This document shows positions 11,458 through 21,838 of a stretch of 64,000 nt of DNA, one piece after another (within the stretch, counting starts at the first letter, position 1; the number at the start of each line of letters is the position of its first letter). Both the position numbers and the translations under genes were made by a program. A model generated the notes under the pieces. It was not told where the DNA came from, made no database searches, and worked only from the letters and a program-made list of their open reading frames with translations. Source of the DNA: Epithemia pelagica (Eukaryota > Bacillariophyta > Bacillariophyceae > Surirellales > Surirellaceae); the NCBI GenBank assembly GCA_946965045.2, contig OX337235.1, positions 372,001 through 436,000 on the forward strand, read 5' to 3'.

Positions 11458-14400
11458 CTACACTTCATGCATTTCTCTACTTTCGTCAGTACTTTCATTG
11501 TCACCATCATTGTTGTCATCGTCTTCTTCTGTATCATTCCGTCCGTGGTTCCTGCGCTTTCTTTTCCTTGTCCACTCTGGAGGCAAACCGTGTTTTTTGC
11601 GTAGATCCATTATGATTGGATGATTCTTCTTTGTTGTGTATTTGTATCGAGCTCCTGGAGATGACGCTGGTCGACACATGAACATTTCTCTTCCATTGGT
11701 CGAATGGAGAATCTCGAAGCATGTGAGATCAGTGAATTGAGGTAGTTGATGGATCTTCCATCCATCTTCTCTTTCGTCCTTGCATGATACCAAATGGGCA
11801 ACAATCCCACACTTGGCACATTGACCCACGTTGGTAAAAATGCCTTTCATACCGAGCTCTTTGCGTTTCCAACGATATTCCAACAAACATATGGCGCATG
11901 CAACTCGTCTGTTACCTTCCAATGGGATGGGATAGTGTCCATCTTCACACGTTCGTTCCCTTGTTGCAGTAGTCCTCCTTGCCAAAGCGTCTACTTCCTC
12001 TGTGTGGACATAGCTGCACATTGCTTGTGCGACACAGGTGTAGAATGCATGCCGCGTGAGCTTCGTGCGTCGAGCTCGGACACGGTCTCCAGCGGACATG
12101 TTCCATCCGATGTAGGCATTTAGAAGCATAACATCCATTATGCCTAAACCAGTCTTCTTGTACCACTTTTTGAAATGCCCATGGGTGGCAAAACCGCCAA
12201 AATGTTGTCGCATCTGGTCCCCTTCATCTATCCCCCCCCATTGTCTCTTGATACCGAATGAGAACTATAGGGCAATTGAATACCTCTTTGTTGGGTCCAA
12301 CTTGTCGTTCTACCTGTCCTTTGCCATTATTTTCATAACTCGATGCAAAATTTACCACTTTCGAGTCCACCCATTGCCCAATGATGATTCCATTCACTTC
12401 GTCGTGTGCTAGGTGGATTGTTCCTCGGTTAGTTTTTGTCTTCTTTAGTTGCATCAGTCTCTTGTTCCACCCAACTCTGTTTGAACGTACTGTACCTGTC
12501 GCGAGGATTTTCAGACGATCACGAAGAATAACCAGTAATTGGGGCGCTGCATATCTATTGTCCATTGCCAAATGACGGAATCCGTTGGTTTCCTTATGCA
12601 ACTCTAACGCATAACATGCGTTTACCACAGCCTTCATCGTTGTAGGAAGTTTCTTGGCCTCCTCTCGTATATAAGAGTTGGTAGCATTTTTTCCTTGATA
12701 TACGTCAAGATGGAGAATTGCGTAGGACCTGGAAGAAGCGAGAATGAAGAAGTCTACACGAAATTTTTGCGGCTTGTCCTTGTTGTACTGCCTAACAGGG
12801 CAGTACCGGGAGCGACAGCCAATTCCACCTTCATCAAAAGCCAAATCTTGAGGAATCCGAAATGATCTCTTGGAAGCAGCGTTAACAGCTTGAATGAGTT
12901 TCCAAAGCTGGTAGCACTTGTCACCGCCCCTTGCAGCACCTTTGTTCTCAAAGTGAAAGGCTCCTCTTATCTGACGGAATCTGGCCAACCTCATGTATCT
13001 CGAAGCCCATCCTTCACTATCAAGAATCTCTACAGAGGGAAGAGCAGTTCCCAGACTGTACATACGGTTTGAGGTCTGAAAATAAGAGGCATAGCCTCCA
13101 CCATCCACTGGCCGGAGTGACATCATTAGGACGATGCCGAGGAACCTCGTCATTTCTTGTGCCGTGACATCCTTCCATTTTTGGGAATGATAATAACCTC
13201 GGCGCCCCATCAAACGCGGACGGATTTTCTGGTGAAAGTACTGATTAGTTGCGGCAGCCATATCGGAAATCAATGAATTCGACAATCCACCAATAACACG
13301 GATACAATCTAGTGGAGTATGGAACTCATCCGCTACTCCAGCTTTCAGACCGTCTTCTCCACGAAACATTGACCTGTTATGACGTTCCTTACCAATCCAC
13401 GACAACATATTGGTAGACGCATCAACCTCTTTGTAATGAAAGTGCAAGTTGTCGATCAGTACTTTGAGATTTGTTGAATTGTTGGGGTCGTCGTCGTCCG
13501 AAACCGAGTCTGTTGATTCTCCATCATCTTCTTGTGTATTGTCTTGGGCAGAATCGTTGTCATCGCTTTGACAATAATCATCCAATGGATTCTGTGACCT
13601 TTGCACGGTATCGTTGAAGTCCAGCTCAAAACCACCGTCGGCATCTTCATCTGAAGAAGATCCGCTGTCGTCAATGTCATCATTTGCTCTAGCGTTATTT
13701 TGCTGTTGTTGTTGTCGACGAGTGGTGACAGTAGGGATGGCATCCATTTCTATGGAGTTGTTGATTGGTTGAAGTTGTTGAGCCGCGGTATCAGTTGTCC
13801 CTGTCGAGTCTCTTGTATTGGAAGTACCAAAAAGACGTGTGGCAACTTGGTTGATTGGAGTGTGATTGTTATCTTCATCTCCAGTTGTTGCCTCAAAGTT
13901 ATTCATTGCTGGAGAGGGTTCACCTCGTGGGGCAGTCATCAAAGTGGCTCGACCCTGTGCTCGCTCTTGAGTGGACGGTGGATTGGATCGTGTCCAACGA
14001 TTGGAATGCCGCAAAGATGAATTGCTAGCATTCCTTAGGGCGTCTCTTCTTCGTGCTCGTTCTGTTGTTGGAGGAGGTGGTGGTGGTGCTCTTGCTGTGT
14101 TGCCGCGTCGAGGCGATCGTCGTAGTGCAGGTGACTGTGTGTTGCCGCGTCGAGGCGATTGTCGTAGTGCAGGTGACTGTGTGACGTTGTTGCTGCCACC
14201 ATGAGCCTCGGAAACTTGACTTTGTTGTTGTTGCTGTTGTGTTACAGATGGTTCACCATTTGGCCTGTATGCTTCAATGTACTGACGAAGCCTCTCTTTC
14301 ACTGTTTTCGTTGATATGAATTGAGACTTGATCCAGTTCTGGGGGACTTGCATAGTACTAATCGTACCGTTGTCCCAGATAATGGAATAAGCATTGCCAT

Positions 14401-14965
14401 TTTTCTTTGACGGGCACTCCATGATTTTTCCGACTACACGAACAGGATTGTCAGTTTCATTTGGACGAAAGCGCCGTAGAAAATCTTGGTAGAAGTTATC
14501 ATGGATCCAAAATTTGTCTGGAGCAACAAGAAAGCGCTTGGCATACGAAAACCGCGATCGCTGGTGGTTGTTGCCAGGTGGACGTCGAGGACGATCGTGT
14601 GTCTGTGTTGTTTCGGTAGCGACGCCTCCCGGACGGGCAACGTTGGAACCCGATTCTGTTGCATGTTCGCGTATTGCTGTTGTTGTAGTAGTTGTAGGTG
14701 CAACGTTGGTGGATGAATCCATTGCTTCCGAATTGCGGGGTGGAGGTGCGACAGTATTGTTGGCGATTGCTTCAAACGGTGGTGGTGGTTGGGGGGGAAC
14801 ACCAAAGGCTGCCTCTGTTGCTAAGGCATTGCCAACAGATTGTTCGGGAAGTTGGGCGGTATCTTCGGTGGCATGGTCAATATCTGGTTCGATGAGCGGT
14901 TGCGACAAATTCGGTTGTCCTGACTCTTGGTCCTCGTTCTCCGCAGGTACAGCTGCAGACGACAT
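11458..14965 (-). pseudogene. piggyBac transposase (DDE_Tnp_1_7) with one-base frameshift
   Basis: ATG at 14965 opens 913 residues; a second frame from 12223 to 11458 holds the rest. Residues 1-500 are low complexity and acidic, with a 42-bp tandem repeat and a possible Tudor/chromo-like patch around 175-210 (AYSIIWDNGTISTMQVPQNW). The transposase domain starts near 545. Candidate catalytic residues are D711 in LAFDEGG, D802 in LAMDNRY, and the Asp of the MGG-x-D motif, which lies exactly at the break. The run of eight C at 12232-12239 (G on the coding strand) shifts the frame after MGG and gives a stop at 12224; one G fewer would restore the motif. The C-terminal part has the FKKWYKK segment and a Cys-rich zinc-binding tail (CAICLLEYRW ... 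CAKCGIVAHLVSC). Either a recent loss-of-function mutation or a homopolymer sequencing error. Confidence 0.85.
14091..14185 (-). repeat. 42-bp tandem repeat in transposase N-terminal region
   Basis: Two near-identical 42-bp units, starting TTGCCGCGTCGAGGCGAT on the plus strand, encode SPALRxSPRRGNTQ twice. In frame with the transposase. Confidence 0.8.
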
Positions 14966-15320
14966 TGCCTTTGGTGGACGTCTTCTTCACTATGTTGACC
15001 GTCAAAATGGAGAATCCTGCAACGATCGGCCCAGATGATAGGAATATAGAATCATACAAAGTTGGGCCCTAGGCGCAGGGTGATCGAAATGAACAGAAAT
15101 GAGGAAAATCGCCAATTTTTCAAAGCAAAATATCACGCTATTGACTGTGTATTTACTGTAGACTATCATATATGAAGTTGTTCGGAATTCCAAGATCTTT
15201 CAAACGATGAAGTCAGATCTGCATGAAATTAAAGTTTCAGGAAGTTATACCAAGTGAAAGTTAAGGGAGTAGCGTATATACGCTGCTCCCATATATGGGA
15301 GTAGCGTATACGCTGCTCGC

Positions 15321-15332
15321 TTACGATTGGCG
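15321..15332 (-). repeat. piggyBac right terminal inverted repeat
   Basis: TTACGATTGGCG, perfect inverse of 10462-10473, followed by TTAA. Confidence 0.95.
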
Positions 15333-15336
15333 TTAA

Positions 15337-15856
15337 CCAGACTATTTTCCCACACGCTCAAGAGTAGTGCATCGAACCAGATCCGGAAACACGAAACAGA
15401 GACCCAGCGTCCGATTATTGGGTGGAACCAGTCAACCCTGAGAAGAGGGTCGCAGACAGAAGGCTGACTTTCTTCGTCTGGCCGTCGGCAGAAGAAATGG
15501 AATTTGAATTTTGAAACTGTGGAAGTTCGTCGAGCTATCTGTATTCGTCCAAAAGACTGCATATCTATCCGTATCTTTGTGCGAGAGGCAAAAGCCCATG
15601 TCGAATGTCGAACGATCGTCGTTGCGGTTGTCATGCATCTTGTGTAATTTTCGTCCAGCACAACAACAACACACGGAAACCGAACAAGAAGAATCGCAAA
15701 ACCAACCAAGAAGGAATTCGTACCGCAATCACTACAGAGTGGAGAGCGTCCACACAACGACACAGGTTCCTTGCGTTCGTCCACCACTTTTCTCTCTACG
15801 GTCGCTGTAGCCGAGCCGAGCTCCGAATCGTCGATTGAGAGCGAGAATCTTACGCC
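15337..15856. other. Upstream region of the EDR2_C gene
   Basis: No gene seen. It lies between the piggyBac end and the ATG at 15857 and probably holds promoter and 5' UTR of the EDR2_C gene. Confidence 0.4.
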
Positions 15857-15933
15857 ATGACAACCTCCACTGCGCCGCCAGTGGCATCCAAGGACCACCA
15901 CCAAGAACACAAGGAAGAGCGGGACGTTCCCGC

Positions 15934-15976
<43 letters not shown>

Positions 15977-18822
15977 GAGGACGATGGTGCTTCCTCCTCC
16001 GTGACGGCTGCGGCACCTACAACAACAACTACGACGACGACGACGAGTCCTTCTTCTACCCACACGACCGAGGCGGTTCCGTCGTCGTCGTCGCGTCCAC
16101 GAATCTTTCCAAACCACAGTCACAATAACCACAACAATACTAATACTGGCAAAAAACCGGCCGGACATCGCTTGCAACAAGGCATGCACAAACTCAAGCA
16201 AGGGGCCAAGGGCATGGTCCACAAAACCTTGCATCCTCATTCTTCGTCTCATCCTCCTCCTCCAGAACAACAAGAAGGAGAAGCAACCAAAGAGACAATC
16301 ACCACCAACACCAACGCCGAGACAGGAGCAGCAGCCAAAAACAACACCGATGAAACCACCGAATCCTCGCCGCAACTACCAACCACAACAACAACGACTG
16401 ACGACACGACAGCAACCACAAGCACACTGGAACCAAAAAGCACCACCACCCCAACTCCCACAACGACAGAGCATCTACCCCCTATAACAACAACAACAAC
16501 AACAACAACAACAACGACCAGGCCCCATGTCGAATCGTCTTCGGTCCGGACCGTGGACGATCCCCTTTCTCCTCCTCCCATTGTCGTCTTACCATCGTCA
16601 TCCTTGTCTTCTTGGCTCGTTCATGTGTGGTGGATTTCCATTGCCCTGGCGATTGTGCCCAGTCTCCACGTGTGGCAACAACAACAACAATGGCGGTCCT
16701 CGTCGTCCTCCATTTCCTGGCCCGCCGTCCCCGAATCCACCAGTATGGACTGTACGGGATGCACGTGTCACCCTCCCACGAGTTTGGTTCGTAGTAGTAC
16801 AGTCTTGGATCGTTTTTTGTCGTCCATGTCGTCGTTGGGCGTGACCAATGTGCTGGATTTGTGGCAGCACGACGTGCGGGGCATGGGACATGTCCTGGTC
16901 TTGATTTGGTGGTTGTGGATTGCCTACTTGACGGGTCATGTCGCTTCCTTGACACGACTGTCCCAGTATTGTTCCACTGTTTGGTTGCCCCTCGTGGCCA
17001 CCACCACCACCACCAGCACCCAAAAAAAGAGTCGTCGTCGCCAAGGGGGACCCTCGTCGTCCAAACCAAATACAGCCTCTCGAACCGTGACATTTGATCC
17101 AGATGGTGGCGAACAGCAACACAAACCAATGACCGACCAACGCCGCCGTAGACACCGATGGCGGCGACGTGACGGAACGAAGGACGAGGATCCGGTCACA
17201 CCCCGCAAACCGATTCGATGGATTCACGAAAAGACCAAAACCGTCTTCAAAAGTACCATTCCTCGACGACGACAACAACAACGACAAAACCGTGGGCAGG
17301 AACTGCAGCACCAGGACGGTTCCCAGGATCATCACAAGAAGGAGGAGGAGCCACACAAACTGGAGCACCAAGATACGGAGCACGACGATTCATTCGATGA
17401 CGATGATGAGTACTATTCGGACGACTATGAGGATGACGATGATGACACGGTATCGTCGGGATGGGAATGGTCCCCCTGGTCCTGGCATACGCAATTTCCA
17501 TCCAGTCAACGCGACGACGAGCCAAGTGCCAACAACAAGGACAACAACAATCATCATCATCCCCATGCCCCCTCGTGGTTGCAACGGTTGGATCCCACAC
17601 GCTTGTCCAAATATCCCAATTCCAATCTCGTCCAACAATTGTTGCGTCATAAAAAATTGCGACGCTCTCCCCCCGATTTGGCCGCGGCACAACAAGCGGC
17701 GGGCACCGGCGAACCGAGGATCACTGCAAAGGACGGACAAGAGGCGCCAGGTACGACGACAACGGCTTTGGACGAACCACCCACGTCCGACACGAGTCTC
17801 GGTCATTTTGGTCCCACGACACCGGATCAAAGTTTTCACGAAAATACCCATCACGACACGTCCTATACGATTCATCCCGTCTTTTGTGTGCGGGGCATGG
17901 ATATCTTTTTAAACAATGGGACGACCAATACATTTGATGTCAGTCAAGAAGCCTGGTTTCAAACCAATGGATTACGGAATGCTCCCACCTTTATTGTCAA
18001 TTGCGTGACGCAATGGGGCAATATCCTCGTCTACTTTGAATTGCCGCGGTGGGTCACCAACTTTACCACCGCCATGGTCGAACAGGACACGGATTCGGAC
18101 GATGTGCGAGCACTCAAGGTACGTGTGTGTGTGTGTCTGGATTCTTTTTTTGTAATGTCATGTACTGTCAGGTCTACAGTAGATGCTCATTTCGTTTTTG
18201 TTCGGGTCGTCCTTTGTTTGTTGGGAATCTATAGCGGTTTTTGACGGGGTCGAACGATTATCGCAATCAACGGTTGAAAATTATTCCTTCCATTGTCGAT
18301 GGTCCCATGGCCGTCAAGGTCCTGGCACCACCCAAAAAGGAACGCATTATTCATGGGAGTTATGTTCCCATTTCCTGGTACAAGCATGATACCGAGGTCT
18401 CGTCCACGACGGGCAAGACGTTGCAACCCGTCATTGTCTGTGCCATGGATTGTGTCTCGGGACGGGCCATTCGATCCATGGCCGGGATTGTCAAAAAGTA
18501 CTTTGTGAAATTGACACTGGACATTGCCTTGGTCTTGGGACCTCCCGAAATTGATCCCAAACTGGCCCATGCCAACAATCGGCATCCACCCTTGACGACC
18601 GAGCCACCCAAGGTGGACGAGGACGATGGGGATTTGCAATCCTGTTTGGGCCTCTTTCGCTTTGAACACATTGATATTGAACAGTGTCCGGAATTTCCAG
18701 TGGTGGAATTACCGCAAGAAGATGAAGAAAAACGAGACGAAGAATTGGCCTGTCGATTGTCCGGTGTGTCTCCCGAAGAATTGAAATCCTTGCGAGAAGA
18801 ACTCGAACATGAGGATTATTGA
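15857..18822 (+). CDS. EDR2_C (DUF1336) domain protein with N-terminal membrane segments
   Basis: Two exons, 15857-18118 and 18235-18822, joined in phase 0 across a 116-bp intron (GTACGT ... TATAG), giving 949 residues. The splice is supported because it creates RFLTGSNDYRNQRLKIIPSI, which matches the RF-x-x-G-x-x-D-[FY]-RN-x-R-[FL]-K-[LI]-IPSIVEGP core of plant EDR2. The domain runs from about 693 to 920 (FCVRGMDIF ... SIVDGPMAVKV ... VKLTLDIALVLG). The N-terminal 650 residues are low complexity: poly-Gln at about 28-41, Thr-rich runs, acidic and His/Arg clusters, plus two hydrophobic segments (about 255-275, WWISIALAIVPSL; about 343-365, VLVLIWWLWIAYLTG) that look membrane-spanning. No START or PH domain is evident. 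EDR2 relatives are implicated in lipid-linked negative regulation in plants; function here is not known. Confidence 0.85.
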
Positions 18823-20091
18823 TGATACACTACACTACAAAACGCCATGACAATCACAATTCCATTCGGAACCAGGTCTTCTTGGAGTAGGGGGTTCAAA
18901 CTTAGGTACAGAAATTGGGAGTGCAATTTAATATGAAATTTAGGTGAAACTTTGGAAATGAAATTTTGGTAGGTTAGGTAGCCATGGATAATTTTGATGC
19001 CATGGTCCAACCAACGGCACAATCAGAAATGCGTTGCCTACAATGCCGTGTTAATTTAGGGGCCTACCTAAACTTCGGTGGGTAGTGCAATGAGTCGTGC
19101 AACTTACGGTCCGAAGTTAAGGTGAAGAAATCTAGGCTATGAAGTTTGAACGCCCTATCTTGGAGGCGCAACGTTCTAGCCTCGGGAGACCGTTCCACAG
19201 AATTCCATTCGGATGCGTGTGCCAAGAACAAACACTCCATCGTCCATGATTCTACTACCTAGGTAGGTAGAATGGAGACGCAACCATGGCGTGCGCAGAC
19301 ACATCCTCACAAACCGCATGACACTTTCTCTATAACAAAACTTCCCGATACCAAGTCCAAACGCCATCCCGAAACACTATAGAGTACAATGTACTTCTAG
19401 AGGAGTCGAGTGGGTGCCGAAAGGCCCACAAGACCGCAGCAAGCATCCTTTTTGTGATCTAATAGTAGAACAAAGAGATTTGTCACCAATCTTTGTCGTC
19501 GTCGTCCTCCATGAATAACGAGGATGGTTGTTATGGTTCTCTTTCGGAAGAGTCTGGAAGACTGTTGAAAGGTAGCAAATGTATACACAGGTAGCTGTTG
19601 GGGTTGGTGGTTGGGGGTTGCTCTCATCGACTCGACGGGCCCTCCGATCACAAGATCATCCAGATCCAATGAGACAAAGAGAGCGCCGGCCTCCCCATTC
19701 GTAAGATCCCTTCCACTTCCACGACCATCCACGACAGAATGGCAAGACCAAACCTATGACCACTCGCTCGGGAGCCGGCACATGCCGGTCTACCCGCCAA
19801 ACAAGACATGTTCGCACCCGATTCATCATTCGCTCTAGTAATACTCCGCTTCGAGACACTGGCCAATCCTTCGGACATTCAACAGAAAGTGCCACACAAA
19901 TACGAATCCATGAGAACCGATACATGGATGATTGCACGTTTCACACAAGCAAGCAGCTTTCTCATTCTCTCCAATCTATAATATACCATTCAAGACTCTT
20001 CCATTTCTCTCTCTCTCTCTCGACCAACACACCTCTATTCATCACTCGTTGCCTCTTTCGTCTCCCTACAACCAACTCCATCACTTCCACC
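18823..20091. other. Intergenic, no gene supported
   Basis: Between the EDR2_C stop and the ankyrin-like start. Short ORFs on both strands lack any recognisable feature. A (CT)n run and a TATAATATACC string lie near 19975-20030, close to the next start, and may belong to its promoter or 5' UTR. Confidence 0.4.
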
Positions 20092-21000
20092 ATGCCCTTG
20101 TCCACGCTCTTGATGCAACTGCACTGTACCAGTAATAGTGCTTTCAGTACGAATTCTCATTCGACCTTGGTGCGAGCCATTCAACAGCAAGATTGGCCCA
20201 CGGTCCGTCATGTCGTGTCCTCCTCGTCGGGTCAGGCCGCTGCCCAACACTGGTCGACCCAAGCCGGCTTGTTTGATGGGCAAATTGATGCTCAAGTCTT
20301 GCCCTTGCATCAATTGTTGGTCCACCCAAACAACAGTAATGGCCCACCTCCCTTGGACGTAGTGCAAGCCATGGTCCAAGCCTATCCCAAGGCCTTGCAA
20401 TTGCCTGAATCCTCGTACGAACGATTGCCCTTGCATTGTGCCTGTCGACAACGACACGACTCGGCCAGATCCTCATCATCATCATCCTCATCATCATCAT
20501 CATCATCATCGTCGACCACTGCCAAATCGTGGTTGTCGCACATTCAATACTTGGTCCAAGAATATCCTCATGCCTGTTTGGTTCCCGATGCCTTGCAACG
20601 CGTACCCTTGCATTATGCCTTGAGCAATGGTGCACAGGTCGACATTTGTCTCTACTTGTTGCAGGTGCATCCGTCGACGGCCCGCAGTGTCGATATTCGA
20701 GGTTTGACCTTGTTGCATGTGGCCTGTGCCCATTTGGTCTCGCCCCGCATTATTTCCACCCTCATTCACTTGCATCCCGCCGCCGTGGGGGCCGTCAGTC
20801 ATTCGGGATGGACCGTCATGGATTGTTTGCCCCATCTTTTGGATCCAACAACAAGGCAAGAATCGGTAGCTCGTCGTCGACGAGACGAAATTGTGTCCCT
20901 TTTGCAACGGGCGACACACGAATATGGGCCATTGGTTCGGCCCTCTCCACCACATTCGCATTCACAAAAACTCCCGTCTTCGACCGCCGTCTTGGTCTAA
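20092..21000 (+). CDS. Ankyrin-repeat-like protein
   Basis: ATG at 20092 is chosen because it follows TTCCACC and opens a 302-residue frame; the open frame extends further upstream but without protein-like sequence. Repeats of about 30-40 residues show the ankyrin pattern: PLHQLL near 70, RLPLHCACRQ near 115, RVPLHYALSNGAQ near 168, LTLLHVACAHL near 205 and a last SGWTVMDCL near 240, each preceded by a stretch like LVQEYPHA or LLQVHPSTA. A run of about 15 serines encoded by TCA/TCC repeats interrupts the second repeat. It is probably a soluble protein-protein interaction scaffold; its partner is unknown. Confidence 0.75.
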   Translation: MPLSTLLMQLHCTSNSAFSTNSHSTLVRAIQQQDWPTVRHVVSSSSGQAAAQHWSTQAGLFDGQIDAQVLPLHQLLVHPNNSNGPPPLDVVQAMVQAYPKALQLPESSYERLPLHCACRQRHDSARSSSSSSSSSSSSSSSTTAKSWLSHIQYLVQEYPHACLVPDALQRVPLHYALSNGAQVDICLYLLQVHPSTARSVDIRGLTLLHVACAHLVSPRIISTLIHLHPAAVGAVSHSGWTVMDCLPHLLDPTTRQESVARRRRDEIVSLLQRATHEYGPLVRPSPPHSHSQKLPSSTAVLV

Positions 21001-21838
21001 CAAACACACACACACACACACTCATTTTCGGAACGTGGTGGCAGGCTCCAACGCCAAATCTCTTGCGGAATGCATGCTTGCTATTAGTACTACTATATAC
21101 AATTAACTTGGAAGCGACGTGACACAGACAAAAAAGCTATCTAAACGCCACCATCCGGTGACACCGCTAACCTTTACGTGTTGTTCGCCGCTCTTCTTGT
21201 AAACCGAATCCAACTATCGTGTGTCTCTGTCTTTCGTACGTGCACTTGCTACTAGCTACCTACCCTGAAATGTCAGGGATCCTTAACGTTTTGTCCTGGT
21301 CCCTAAAGTCTTGTCGAAAATCACACTCTTTATATACTTTAGCACACTCTACTTCATTTCTTGTTACTGCTCCCGTCTGGAACAATGAGAACTGATACAA
21401 CACGAAAAGAGAGAGAGACAATGGAACCACAGAATGACACACACTTGCCGCCGAATCCAACAAAACCCACAACTGGGAGCAACGGTTGTTTCCGTGTCCC
21501 AAACAAGCAAATTACCGCATGTAGGAATCATCCAACAACCGAGGGTACGGAAAGGTGTGGCAGTCCCACCACCATATACACACATGAAGCAGATGATGAA
21601 GATGAGAGGGACTTTGCACCTCTATCGATCAGTCAGCTTCTCGCCTCGCTCTCCGCGTCGGCCAGCGCTCTGGGAAGTGTGACTGGTCGGCTACCACGGC
21701 GCGTCGCAAAGGGAATGTCCATTACTCTCTCCCACTCCGACCATGACACACAACGACATGCATGGGATCATGTATGAGATGGAATGAAACCGAGGAATCA
21801 CTACTACTACCACTACCACTACACCTAGATTCCAAACA
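21001..21838. other. Intergenic: ankyrin gene 3' side and start of right inverted arm
   Basis: A (CA)n run follows the stop at 21001. Homology with the left arm begins at about 21287. From there to 21838 lies the NTPase upstream region. No gene seen. Confidence 0.45.

Larger units (their letters stand above)
10458..15336. mobile_element. Complete piggyBac element with TTAA target duplication
   Basis: TTAA at 10458-10461 is followed by CGCCAATCGTAA (10462-10473); at the other end TTACGATTGGCG (15321-15332) is followed by TTAA (15333-15336). The 12-bp ends are perfect inverted repeats. Inside, GCGAGCAGC stands 20 bp from the left repeat and directly next to the right one, an asymmetric subterminal repeat like that of classical piggyBac. 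The element without TTAA is 4871 bp. It carries the transposase on the minus strand (11458-14965) and a second, convergent spliced gene on the plus strand (10736-11392). It sits between the gene ending at 7545 and the EDR2_C gene. Confidence 0.95.

Noticed and set aside
15245-16375. Minus-strand ORF of 376 codons over the EDR2_C start
   Set aside because: Antisense to (CAA)n and (ACA)n repeats of the EDR2_C gene; composition (poly-Leu/Val/Cys) is an artefact of the repeats.
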